Assembly (NCBI GenBank): GCA_963598415.1 | Contig: CAVBUH010000073.1 | Span: 1-64,000 of the forward strand | Direction: 5' to 3' | DNA from: Colimorpha_A sp900556615 | GTDB lineage: Bacteria > Bacillota > Clostridia > Oscillospirales > CAG-272 | DNA length: 64,000 nt | Part shown: piece after piece, positions 16,440 to 24,658 of the stretch | How positions within the stretch are numbered: position 1 is the first letter of the stretch | Layout of the letters: each line of letters begins with the position of its first letter | The notes under the pieces: model-generated | What the model was told of the DNA's origin: nothing | The model's input: the letters and a program-made list of their open reading frames with translations, nothing else | Databases searched by the model: none | Made by a program: the position numbers and the translations under genes

Positions 16440-17957
16440 TTATTTCTTCCCTGAATAGTTCTCCGCAACATTCTCCTCAACGTCATTCTCCGTCGAGGGA
16501 CTGTCATGCGTAAAGGAATTCGCACGACGATCAAGGATGAACTGCTCCAGGTTTACGATCCTTCGCTTCACCGAGCTGACAACCGCATTGATACGGTTTT
16601 CGTCAATATAGTTTTCATCGGTATCCTGAGAAAGAACGTTTCGGATAACCTCTTCAACATCGGCAAGTTTTGAAAGGTCGAGCCAATCAAAGGAGCTTAC
16701 GAGATGTAACTGCTCTGCGTGAGTCTTTTTGAAGGGCTTGCATGCAACATCCTTTTCGGATCTCATTTGTGCTGGAAGCTTGTCGTAGCCTAGGGAAGAA
16801 CCGCTGTCATAGATCGGAGCCATGCCGAGCCATTCCAAGGTTTCGGCATTTCTTATGACACCGAAATTATTGAAATGTCTGTCTTCGTTAGCGATGATAT
16901 AGTCAAGGGTGATCATACGGTCAAGGAAAGGAACGGCATTCTTTATCCCAAGGGAATCACAACAATTTACAAAGTGGTGGTATACAGACGTGCTGTTGTT
17001 CTTCTTTTGAACCATCATCACACGCCACGCAGGGATCAATTCTGTGCTCTCGTCAACAAAATCCTCGCATACCGAATAGGGAGCATCGTTGTTCCAAATC
17101 AGCGTATAAGGCACGTGAGCAATGCCGAGCCTTGACATGATTTCCGATGCGATAACCTCGTTGAAGGGCTGCTGACGAAAGGGATTGGAGCCTCCTTTAA
17201 CAAGGCATCTCTTGCCGTCTATGATCTTCCACCTCTTTTTCAAGAATCCGTCCGAGGTATTATCAGGTGAGGAAAAGTCAAGCTCGTTTGCTTTCTTGGG
17301 CGCGCCAAATAAAACGTCTCCTATATCATCAGAAAACGAATGATTAAAGAAATTGATATCATCCCAATTCAGTTCGCTGTTTTCGGGCTTGATCCAATAT
17401 TGATCCGAAAGACTCAATCCGTAGCAACGAATCAACAGCATTTTCGTATTGGCGATTTCAAGCGTCTCGAGAGCTTCTCTGATACCGCTTCGGCTTGCGG
17501 GAATCGATCTGTCCGTCCACCATTCGTTAAGCGCGGCTCTGTCTGCTACGCCTTTTTTTAGAAAAACACCCACGGGAAAATGCTCGGGGGCATAGACTTC
17601 TCCGATCTTTTGAATAAAGCCCGTCGCATCGTCAAGCTCTATGGATGCGACCGGTATATGTTTGTGCATTAAGAAGCATCGCATGACGCTCACCTCGTTT
17701 CTTTTACTTCTTTTTGTGGAGATTTTTTTCAAGGCGCTGACCTCCGCCTGAAGTTCTTTTCTTTCATCGATCTGCCGAGAAAGCAATTCAAACTCGTCAT
17801 CCTTAATATAACGGCTTTGTTTGATTCCGTTTTCAGACCATTGATGATAATAATATATTTTTCCGCCTATCGTCTTTTTGGAGATATATCCCTTCGGGAG
17901 TTCTTTGATTCTTGCCGTCAATTCAGCAAGCCTTTCAAGCATTTCGTTCTTGTCCAA
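16440..17957 (-). CDS. HipA-like serine/threonine kinase
   Basis: About 505 residues. The catalytic loop region DYIIANEDRHFNNFG and the metal-binding APIYDSGSSLGY match the HipA_C kinase fold; the glycine-rich part is near GGSNPFRQQPFNE. HipA proteins phosphorylate a target such as a tRNA synthetase and cause growth arrest, usually with a HipB antitoxin; no hipB lies next to it. The N-terminal ~100 residues are a charged helical extension. The start is TTG 17957 with AAGGAG nine bases upstream; the earlier ATG at 18023 lies upstream of the promoter and is excluded. Confidence 0.8.
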   Translation of the reverse strand: MDKNEMLERLAELTARIKELPKGYISKKTIGGKIYYYHQWSENGIKQSRYIKDDEFELLSRQIDERKELQAEVSALKKISTKRSKRNEVSVMRCFLMHKHIPVASIELDDATGFIQKIGEVYAPEHFPVGVFLKKGVADRAALNEWWTDRSIPASRSGIREALETLEIANTKMLLIRCYGLSLSDQYWIKPENSELNWDDINFFNHSFSDDIGDVLFGAPKKANELDFSSPDNTSDGFLKKRWKIIDGKRCLVKGGSNPFRQQPFNEVIASEIMSRLGIAHVPYTLIWNNDAPYSVCEDFVDESTELIPAWRVMMVQKKNNSTSVYHHFVNCCDSLGIKNAVPFLDRMITLDYIIANEDRHFNNFGVIRNAETLEWLGMAPIYDSGSSLGYDKLPAQMRSEKDVACKPFKKTHAEQLHLVSSFDWLDLSKLADVEEVIRNVLSQDTDENYIDENRINAVVSSVKRRIVNLEQFILDRRANSFTHDSPSTENDVEENVAENYSGKK

Positions 17958-17994
17958 AATCCATTTCTCCTTGTTCAGCAGTGTTACACTATAA

Positions 17995-18024
17995 ATTATA
18001 CCCCATTTTAACCCCTTTGTCAAG
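17995..18024 (-). promoter_or_regulatory. Promoter of the HipA-like gene
   Basis: Minus strand TTGACA (18024-18019), an 18-base spacer and TATAAT (18000-17995). It places the transcription start near 17988 and rules out the longer ORF start. Confidence 0.8.
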
Positions 18025-18117
18025 AGGTTTGAGCGCGATTACACACAAAAGAGGGTTAAATTTCATTGTTTTGTCATAGGAACAATAATATCCGTGCCTT
18101 TTCTTCCCGATTCTCTC

Positions 18118-18145
18118 TGGACTTTTTGTTTTTCTGTGGTATTGT
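18118..18145 (+). promoter_or_regulatory. Promoter module copy 3
   Basis: TGGACT (18118-18123), 16-base spacer, TATTGT (18140-18145), inside the conserved CCGATTCTCTCTGGACT block; AAAGGAG and ATG 18174 follow. Confidence 0.65.
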
Positions 18146-18173
18146 GTTTGTAAAAACGAAAGGAGTCACCGAC

Positions 18174-18434
18174 ATGACCACAGAAGAACGATACATAGCC
18201 GTTAAAAGACTGCTCCGAGATTGCCCCGATATCCTCACGCCCATCAAGGCGGCGAGGTGGTTGCATTGCTCAAAAAACGACGTCTACGCCAACATAAACG
18301 ACGGCAGCCTACCCGCCTATCTTTACCGAAGCAGCTACCTCATCGCCAAGTCCGACCTCATCGATTACATCGTTGCCCACACCGACGATCCGCCGAGGAA
18401 AACTATACATAAACGGAGGAATTACGATGAATGA
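18174..18434 (+). CDS. Excisionase-like helix-turn-helix protein
   Basis: An 86-residue protein with a MerR/excisionase-type fold: TPIKAARWLHCSKNDVYANI, then a wing DGSLPAYLYRSSYLIAKSDL. RBS AAAGGAG. Its stop overlaps the start of the next (frameshifted) HTH gene. No integrase remains nearby, so this is a leftover control region of a lost or decayed element. Confidence 0.75.
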   Translation: MTTEERYIAVKRLLRDCPDILTPIKAARWLHCSKNDVYANINDGSLPAYLYRSSYLIAKSDLIDYIVAHTDDPPRKTIHKRRNYDE

Positions 18435-18986
18435 ATACGCCCTCCTCCGTAAACAGTATCCGCCCGTGCTGTGCGTCGATCAGGCACGGCAAATACTACA
18501 CGTGAGCAAACGAAAGATGGTCTGGATGCTGGCGGCTACGTCGCATACACTGACAACGGCAAGAAAACACGGCAGTACCGCATCGAGCTTGAAAGCCTTA
18601 TCGCCTACATAAAAGCGAGCCGACGCCACCCCGAACAGTACCCGATCCCCGCCGTCTTCTCCTCGGGAAGCAAGCCCACCTTGAAGCCGCAGACATACGT
18701 CCTTCACCCCGGCGAGATCCCGGAGGATTTCAGCAAGTGGCTTGACGATGAATGGTGCCGCGTCCCCGATATGCTCACCGCAAACGACGTCGCAACCCTC
18801 CTCGGCTACGACCACAACACCGTCCGACGCTGGCTCGCCGAAGGCAAGATCCACCGCATCACCGCACAGGGCGAAGAATACATAGCCAAGCAGTGGCTCA
18901 TCGCCTTCACATCCACCACCGCATTCGCCATCCAAAGAAAAAGCGAGAAGCATATTGATCTGATCGAGAAATACTATAACAACTAA
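18427..18986 (+). pseudogene. Frameshifted double-HTH regulator
   Basis: The frame starting at 18427 (VDQARQILHVSKRKMVWM) continues after about 18536 in a different frame (YVAYTDNGKKTRQYRIELE, then MLTANDVATLLGYDHNTVRR and WLAEGKIHRI). One missing base, probably a G in the GGCGGC run near 18533, explains it. The joined product would have two MerR-like HTH modules and matches the layout of the intact protein at 37325-37936. It may be a true pseudogene or an assembly error. Confidence 0.75.
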
Positions 18987-18993
18987 CAAATAG

Positions 18994-19026
18994 CCTTCGA
19001 GAGTATGCGCTTTCGAAGGTTTTTTC
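18994..19026 (+). terminator. Rho-independent terminator
   Basis: CCTTCGA-rich arm (18994-19000) pairs with TTCGAAGG (19012-19019), followed by TTTTTT. Confidence 0.8.
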
Positions 19027-19113
19027 TTCAGTTTATAATCGTTGCAAAATCGTAAACACGACCGAAATCTGCAAATTTTTTATGAAATATTGTAAATTAG
19101 GCGTCTACCTCAA

Positions 19114-19167
19114 TTGACAAATCACCTATCATAGTATATAATATAAGAGAACTACAAATGATAGGTG
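19114..19167 (+). promoter_or_regulatory. Promoter with operator for the XRE-ART gene
   Basis: TTGACA (19114-19119), 17-base spacer, TATAAT (19137-19142). A perfect inverted repeat, CACCTATCAT (19123-19132) and ATGATAGGTG (19158-19167), covers the spacer and the ribosome binding site. The HTH encoded directly downstream is the natural candidate to bind it. Confidence 0.8.
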
Positions 19168-19174
19168 GTATATG

Positions 19175-20038
19175 ATGAAAGAACTGATTAAAGCCATCCG
19201 CTCTGCGGCGAATATGAATCAGGAACAGTTTGCGAACGCCCTCGGCACCACTACGCTCTCCATCAATCGCTGGGAGAACGGCAAAACCCTGCCGAACCGC
19301 ATGGCGCAGACTCAATTATATAATTTCTGTCAGGAAAATAGTATCTCCGTATATCAGACCATTCTTGATAAGATCAAAGCGGAATCTGAGTCAATCAACC
19401 TTGAAGATGGACGCGCATTGCTCTACCACGGCTCCAAGTCCGGTATTGTCGGTGACATTGCGCCCAAGAGCCGCGAGATGTGTGATTTCGGTAAAGGATT
19501 CTACATGGGTACCGATCCCGGGCAACCGCTGACACTTATATGTGACTTTGAAAAATCCAAGTTTTATATCGTTTCCATTGATACACGCGCTCTTGATAGT
19601 GTTGAGATTCAAGCGGATCTTGATTGGGCTATGCTCGTTGCCTTCCACCGTGGCAGAATGGATAAGATCAAGGACACGGATTTTTATAACAAATACAGCA
19701 ATATTGATGCGGGAAAAGACCTCGTGATTGGAAGCATCGCAAACGACAGAATGTTCTATGTTCTTGATAATTTCTTTATGGGTAACATTACGGATGCTGC
19801 CCTCGTGAACAGCCTGTCTGCTCTTAAGCTCGGTAAGCAATACGTGGCGACAACCGAAAAGGCTTGTGCAGCTATAAGAATTGAAAAGGAAATTCCGATC
19901 TCAATGCTTGAACGCAGATTTCTTCAGGATGAGAGCGAAGCAAACCGCAAAAAAGGAATTGATTTGGCAAACGATATTTGTAAGAACTACCGCCGCGAAG
20001 GACGGTTCTTTGATGAAATACTTGACGAAGCAAAATAA
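19175..20038 (+). CDS. XRE helix-turn-helix fused to DUF3990 ADP-ribosyltransferase-like domain
   Basis: A 287-residue protein. Residues ~1-60 are an XRE domain (NQEQFANALGTTTLSINRWE). Residues ~80-260 match DUF3990: ALLYHGSKSGIVGDI, then DFGKGFYMGTDP, the ART-fold pattern in which the His/Tyr and Gly-Phe-Tyr segments bind NAD. DUF3990 proteins are considered toxins; here toxin and repressor are one polypeptide. AGGTGG supports ATG 19175 rather than 19172. The next gene, 12 bases downstream, is the probable antitoxin. Confidence 0.85.
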   Translation: MKELIKAIRSAANMNQEQFANALGTTTLSINRWENGKTLPNRMAQTQLYNFCQENSISVYQTILDKIKAESESINLEDGRALLYHGSKSGIVGDIAPKSREMCDFGKGFYMGTDPGQPLTLICDFEKSKFYIVSIDTRALDSVEIQADLDWAMLVAFHRGRMDKIKDTDFYNKYSNIDAGKDLVIGSIANDRMFYVLDNFFMGNITDAALVNSLSALKLGKQYVATTEKACAAIRIEKEIPISMLERRFLQDESEANRKKGIDLANDICKNYRREGRFFDEILDEAK

Positions 20039-20050
20039 AGGGATAGAACG

Positions 20051-20467
20051 ATGGACGGACTCCAACTGAAAATGTGCGATATACAAGGCAGACTATTTGA
20101 ACTGTCAGGCGCAAAAGGCTATGATAGCGCAACTTTCATAAAAGCGTTTATGATGTCCGATGTAGCTCGCGGACTTGATTCAAAATACAACCGTATGCAG
20201 TGGGCGGGTGAGGAATATCTCCTCGCCGAAATTGTTGACACCGCCGAGCTGACAAAAGGTGGTTCTGCGTACGATAAAGAGATACTCTATTGGACGGGCT
20301 ACCTCTACCGCTTCTGGCACTTCAATACCGGAGAAGACAGTAAAGAAATCTATAAACAAGCCCCCGTCGAAACTATGAGCCGCAACTGGCTCATCTTCCA
20401 CACCCTCGCTCCCGAAGTAGCAATCGAGGATCTGAAAGAGATTTATAGGCAGAAGAATGAAGGATAA
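20051..20467 (+). CDS. Probable partner of the DUF3990 protein
   Basis: A 138-residue soluble protein with RBS AAGGGA, cotranscribed with the ART gene. Features: FIKAFMMSDVARGLD near residue 30 and a compact helical C-terminus (MSRNWLIFHTLAPEVAIEDL). This arrangement occurs with DUF3990 toxins, where a DUF3791/DUF3990 module and a small partner form an operon. Antitoxin function is inferred from position only. Confidence 0.7.
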   Translation: MDGLQLKMCDIQGRLFELSGAKGYDSATFIKAFMMSDVARGLDSKYNRMQWAGEEYLLAEIVDTAELTKGGSAYDKEILYWTGYLYRFWHFNTGEDSKEIYKQAPVETMSRNWLIFHTLAPEVAIEDLKEIYRQKNEG

Positions 20468-20474
20468 TATAGAA

Positions 20475-21446
20475 ATGAACAAGATTGATATAAAAGAAAA
20501 CTATATATATCGCTTGGATAACGAGCTTATGACCATTCTTTTGCGAGATAAATCGTCGGGTAAGAACATTATCTGGGCAACTGATAATTATAGTTCCCGT
20601 GGATTCGGATACCAGAGTTACGACTATATAACCATCGAAGCTATCACAGGCTATCACGGAAACATTATTAAACCGAGATCCGAGAAATCCAAAAAGGAGC
20701 AAACAGACCGCATCCGTGATAAAGCGGAGGTATTCACTCCTTCTTGGATCTGTAATAAGCAGAACAATCTCGTAGATAATGCATGGTTCGGTACGGACTT
20801 CGTCTTCAACGCGGAAACCGAAAAGACTTGGATTGCAACCACCGAGCCGATTGTGTTCCCTACAAAAACGGGCAAGACATGGCAAGATTATATTAACGAT
20901 GTACGCTTGGAGATTACCTGCGGAGAAGCTCCGTACCTTGTCAGCCGTTACGATACCGTCAGCGGATATATGATAGAGCTTTCACAGCGCATTGGATTAC
21001 TTGACAGAAAGCTTCGTGTTGTAAGCGAGAATACACAAACAGAAAAAGAATGGCTGAAATGGGCAATCAAGTCCTTTCAGAATATCTACGGCTACGATTG
21101 GCAGGGAGACAATGTGCTTCTGGCACGAGAAAATCTCCTCTTTACTTTCATCGACTATTACAAGGCGATGTTTGATAAAGAGCCAGACATAGACACACTC
21201 AAGAAAATTGCCGAAGTTCTCTCGTGGAACATATGGCAGATGGATGGCTTGAAATTCGTAATTCCTGAAAGTTGCAAAGAGATAGATGAAGGTCAACTAT
21301 CCCTGTTCGAAATGGATACTGAAAAAAAGCCTTGCCCCGGATGTGCCAAGAACGATCCTTACGCACACACAGGTATTTACTGTATCATTAAGGATTGGAA
21401 GGCAAACAAGAAGGTCACCTTCGTGTCCCTCTTGAAAAAAGATTGA
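20475..21446 (+). CDS. Adenine-methyltransferase-like protein without catalytic NPPY
   Basis: A 323-residue protein, start chosen for AAGGA nine bases upstream of ATG 20475. It keeps the N6-MTase order: KAEVFTPSWICNKQNN (motif X region, about residue 85), LEITCGEAPYLVSRYD in place of the usual D-CG-G AdoMet motif (about 145), and YGYDWQGDNVLLARENLLF. No NPPY/DPPY motif follows, so methylation activity is doubtful. Four cysteines near the C-terminus (CPGC and HTGIYC) may hold a metal. It precedes the GIY-YIG helicase gene by 10 bases; together they look like a restriction module. Confidence 0.7.
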   Translation: MNKIDIKENYIYRLDNELMTILLRDKSSGKNIIWATDNYSSRGFGYQSYDYITIEAITGYHGNIIKPRSEKSKKEQTDRIRDKAEVFTPSWICNKQNNLVDNAWFGTDFVFNAETEKTWIATTEPIVFPTKTGKTWQDYINDVRLEITCGEAPYLVSRYDTVSGYMIELSQRIGLLDRKLRVVSENTQTEKEWLKWAIKSFQNIYGYDWQGDNVLLARENLLFTFIDYYKAMFDKEPDIDTLKKIAEVLSWNIWQMDGLKFVIPESCKEIDEGQLSLFEMDTEKKPCPGCAKNDPYAHTGIYCIIKDWKANKKVTFVSLLKKD

Positions 21447-21456
21447 TTGGAGCATT

Positions 21457-23805
21457 ATGATGAAAGACTTAAGCATACTTGACAGCTTAATAACAGGTCG
21501 CGTTGAACCTCATATATATGCTTTTACTACGAATACGATACCGAACTATCTGAAGGTTGGCGATACCTACCGTCCCGTGTCCAAGCGATTCAGTGAATGG
21601 CGAGAGTATTTTCCGAATCTTGAGCAGAAATTTGAAGGTAGCGCGAGAATCACGGACGATGTGTATTTCCGCGACCTTGCAGTTCATTACTTCCTGGAAT
21701 CGGAAAAGCACAGAACCCGTCTTGCAGAAACCGATCTGCCCGAAAGAGTGTACTATTCAAGAGAATTCTTCAAAGAAGCGACCGTAGGTGACGTGGAAGA
21801 AGCCATTGCCGATATTCACGATGATTACGATAGCAAATCAGGCAAATATCATTATTACGATGCCACTACGCAACTACCTACTACCGAAAAATATGCCTCC
21901 ACGGGCATGTGGTTTCCCCGTCCGAATCAGCAGGCAACGATAGATGCGTTTAAGAGAGCTGTTGCAAACGGCAGAACGCATCTGCTTATGTACGCCGTAA
22001 TGCGTTTCGGTAAATCCTTCACATCCATGTGCTGTGCGAAGGAAATGGGCGCAAAGCTCGTTGTGGTTGTTTCCGCAAAAGCCGACGTGCGCGATGAATG
22101 GCGCAAGACGGTTGAGAGTGCCGAGAACTTTAGAAACGAGTATGAGTTTTTCTCTTCTGGCGACTTGGAAAACAATTATAGCATTGTTACGGATACACTT
22201 GACCATCCCACCGATCCGAAAAAGGTCGTTGTGTTCTTAACCTTGCAGGATCTTTAAGGCGAGAATATCAAGGACAAGCACGCCCAAATTTTCGGCCGCA
22301 AGATTGACCTCCTTCTCGTTGATGAAACACACTTCGGCGCAAGAGCCGAGAAATACGGTGCAGTTCTCCGCGCAAGCCAAGGTGAGAAGCTCTCCAAGGA
22401 AGAAAAATACGCCGTTGAGGATATCTTGGAAAGCACCAAGGAATTTGACGTCAATGTAACCGTCCACCTTTCGGGTACGCCTTATCGCATTTTGATGAGT
22501 GATGAGTTTGATAGAGAGCAAGACTTGATTGCCTTCTATCAGTTTACCGACATCGTTCGCGAGCAAGAGGAATGGGATAGAGATAACTTTGCCAAGGATG
22601 AGCCGAAGGAAGAATGGGAAAATCCTTACTTCGGTTTCCCTCAAATGATAAGATTTGCCTTCAATCCGAATGAGTCTGCACGCAAGCGTATGGCAGCTTT
22701 GCGTGAAAACGGTATGTCGGATGCTTTCTCCGCGCTTTTCAAGCCGAAATCCGTTGGCAGAGCCGATGACGGAAGCCACAAACTGTTCGTTCACGAGCAA
22801 GAAATCCTTGACCTTCTTGAAGTGATTGACGGCAGCAAGGAGGACGAAGAACTGCTCGGCTTCCTCGATTACGATAAAATCAAGGACGGCAAAATGTGTC
22901 GTCATATCGTTGTCGTTCTGCCGTACTGTGCTTCTTGTGATGCGCTTGAAGCATTGATCAGAGGCAACGCCGACAAATTCAAGAACCTGAACGACTACGA
23001 GATTATCAACATCTCCGGCGTGGATAATCCCAACAGATACAAGAAGCCGAGCGATATCAAGAGAGCAATCAGCACCTGCGAAGCGCAAGGCAAGAAAACC
23101 ATTACCTTAACGGTTAACCGTATGCTGACAGGTAGTACTGTTCCCGAATGGGATACTATGCTGTTCCTCAAGGATACTTCTTCTCCTCAAGAATACGATC
23201 AGGCAGTATTCCGTTTACAGAACCAATACATAAAGACCTTTGTAGATGAGAACGGCGAAACGATCAAGTTCAACATGAAGCCTCAAACCCTTCTCGTTGA
23301 CTTTGATCCCGACCGTGTTTTCGTCATGCAAGAGCAAAAGGCACAGGTTTATAATGTGAATACCGACGAAGCCGGAAATAGCAAGCTTCGTGAGCGTATT
23401 GAGGAAGAACTGCGTATCTCTCCCGTTATCGTAATGAACAAAGATATAATTGTTCAGATCACGGCAACGGATATATTGAAAACAGTTAGCGATTATTCCA
23501 AATCCCGTGGCGTAGCGGAAGAAACCGTTGAAATCCCCGTAGATATGTCTTTGCTTGATATTGATGCAATTCGTGCAGCTATTGAGCGTGAAAACGAGCT
23601 TGGCTCAAAAGCAGGTCTTACCATCAAGGGCGCAGACGGCGATGGCGATGATATGAACACGCCCGATGAAAATGAACCGACTGATACAACCGGAGAAACA
23701 GGCAAAACCACTGGAACAGAAACGCAAACCGATGAGCCTGGCAATACTACGCAGACGGGAATTCAGGACGAATTGGGCTTAAAAAAGACAAAATCGAAGA
23801 GTTAG
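21457..23805 (+). pseudogene. GIY-YIG nuclease fused to DEAD-like helicase, interrupted by TAA
   Basis: One frame of 782 codons is broken only by TAA at 22255-22257 (FLTLQDL, stop, GENIKDKHAQ). The N-terminus (about 15-90) is GIY-YIG-like: HIYAFTTN, YLKVGDTYRPVSKRFSEW, with a later Glu. Then SF2 motor motifs: MRFGKSFTS (motif I), LLLVDETHFG (motif II), VHLSGTPYR (motif III). A Thr/Gly/Asp-rich linker ends the frame. CAA-to-TAA is the simplest cause of the stop. Before the break it would have been a modification-dependent or methylase-guided restriction translocase. Readthrough or assembly error are alternatives. Confidence 0.8.
23778..23788 (+). promoter_or_regulatory. Possible -1 frameshift site
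   Basis: The helicase frame reads TTA AAA AAG near 23779-23787, containing the heptamer A AAA AAG in slippery register. A -1 shift would read through into the long frame ending at 24593. A single-base indel would give the same picture. Confidence 0.35.
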
Positions 23806-23837
23806 AAAACAGTAATTATATAGCGAGCAGAAAACGG

Positions 23838-24593
23838 TTGAATGCTATATCTAACCCTTTTATTGACTTATACACCCCACCAGATTTAATTTCAAGCGAT
23901 AAACTTGATTTGGCTTTTAAAGATGAGTTCTCACATACGTATACAGATTTAAATGTGTGTATATTGGAACTTATTGCTATCGGTGATTTAATTGATGGTG
24001 AAGTGAAAAGAAATAATCTTCATTCGACTTGTGAATTGATTGCAAAAAACACATCATTGGCTGAAGAGACGGTTTTTAAAATCATTAATGATATGTCTCT
24101 TTGTAAAAGAGATGATTATTTGATACCTCCCCCTTCATTTAACAAAAATGATATCCTACCTTGGAAATTTAATAGAAAGCTTTCTTTTATTCGCCGTCCG
24201 ATTACTCTCGTCCATAATGATTTGATATGGGGAAATCGACAATTATATCATTCATTACGTTATCTTTACGATCTCATACTCAGTAGCAGATTGCCTGTTA
24301 GCGAAAATGGTGCATTGAAAAGTTATCTTGGCAAACTGATTGATGCAAGAGGTAATAATTTTAATGATGTTGTCGCCGACAAATTAAAAGGCTTCGAATC
24401 ATTAATAGTTGATTCGAAGTTAAAGAAAATTAATGGAAAACATAAATTAAAATATGACTTTAATTTAAAAAATGTTAAGTCTTTTCCAGAGTTCATTGAA
24501 AATTATGTATATTATTTTAACAACGAACGTCTTTCTTCTAAATTGAACTACAAAACCCCTGTTCAATTTAGAATCGAACAAGGGTTTGGATAA
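23838..24593 (+). CDS. C-terminal extension of the helicase or separate protein, ending in an IS3-like tail
   Basis: The frame is open from the helicase C-terminus (-1 relative to it), and TTG 23838 has no RBS, so it is more likely the continuation of the helicase after a frameshift than a free-standing gene. About 205 residues are unrecognised and A+T-rich (TLVHNDLIWGNRQLYHSLRY). The last ~42 residues (FIENYVYYFNNERLSSKL, then TPVQFRIEQG) are an IS3-family transposase tail, so the 3' end is a fusion made by an insertion. Confidence 0.55.
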   Translation: MNAISNPFIDLYTPPDLISSDKLDLAFKDEFSHTYTDLNVCILELIAIGDLIDGEVKRNNLHSTCELIAKNTSLAEETVFKIINDMSLCKRDDYLIPPPSFNKNDILPWKFNRKLSFIRRPITLVHNDLIWGNRQLYHSLRYLYDLILSSRLPVSENGALKSYLGKLIDARGNNFNDVVADKLKGFESLIVDSKLKKINGKHKLKYDFNLKNVKSFPEFIENYVYYFNNERLSSKLNYKTPVQFRIEQGFG

Positions 24594-24620
24594 TTTGTGG
24601 TTTTTTGTGTCTACTTTCTA
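24465..24620 (+). mobile_element. IS3-family transposase remnant
   Basis: Encodes only the final rve-domain segment YYFNNERLSSKLNYKTPV, characteristic of IS150/IS3 OrfB C-termini, with a short downstream end. The rest of the IS is missing. It marks the junction to the Tn1549-like element beginning near 24.65 kb. Confidence 0.65.
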
Positions 24621-24658
24621 TTGACAACTTCAACTTAGCCGGTGGTTATGACTGGCGT

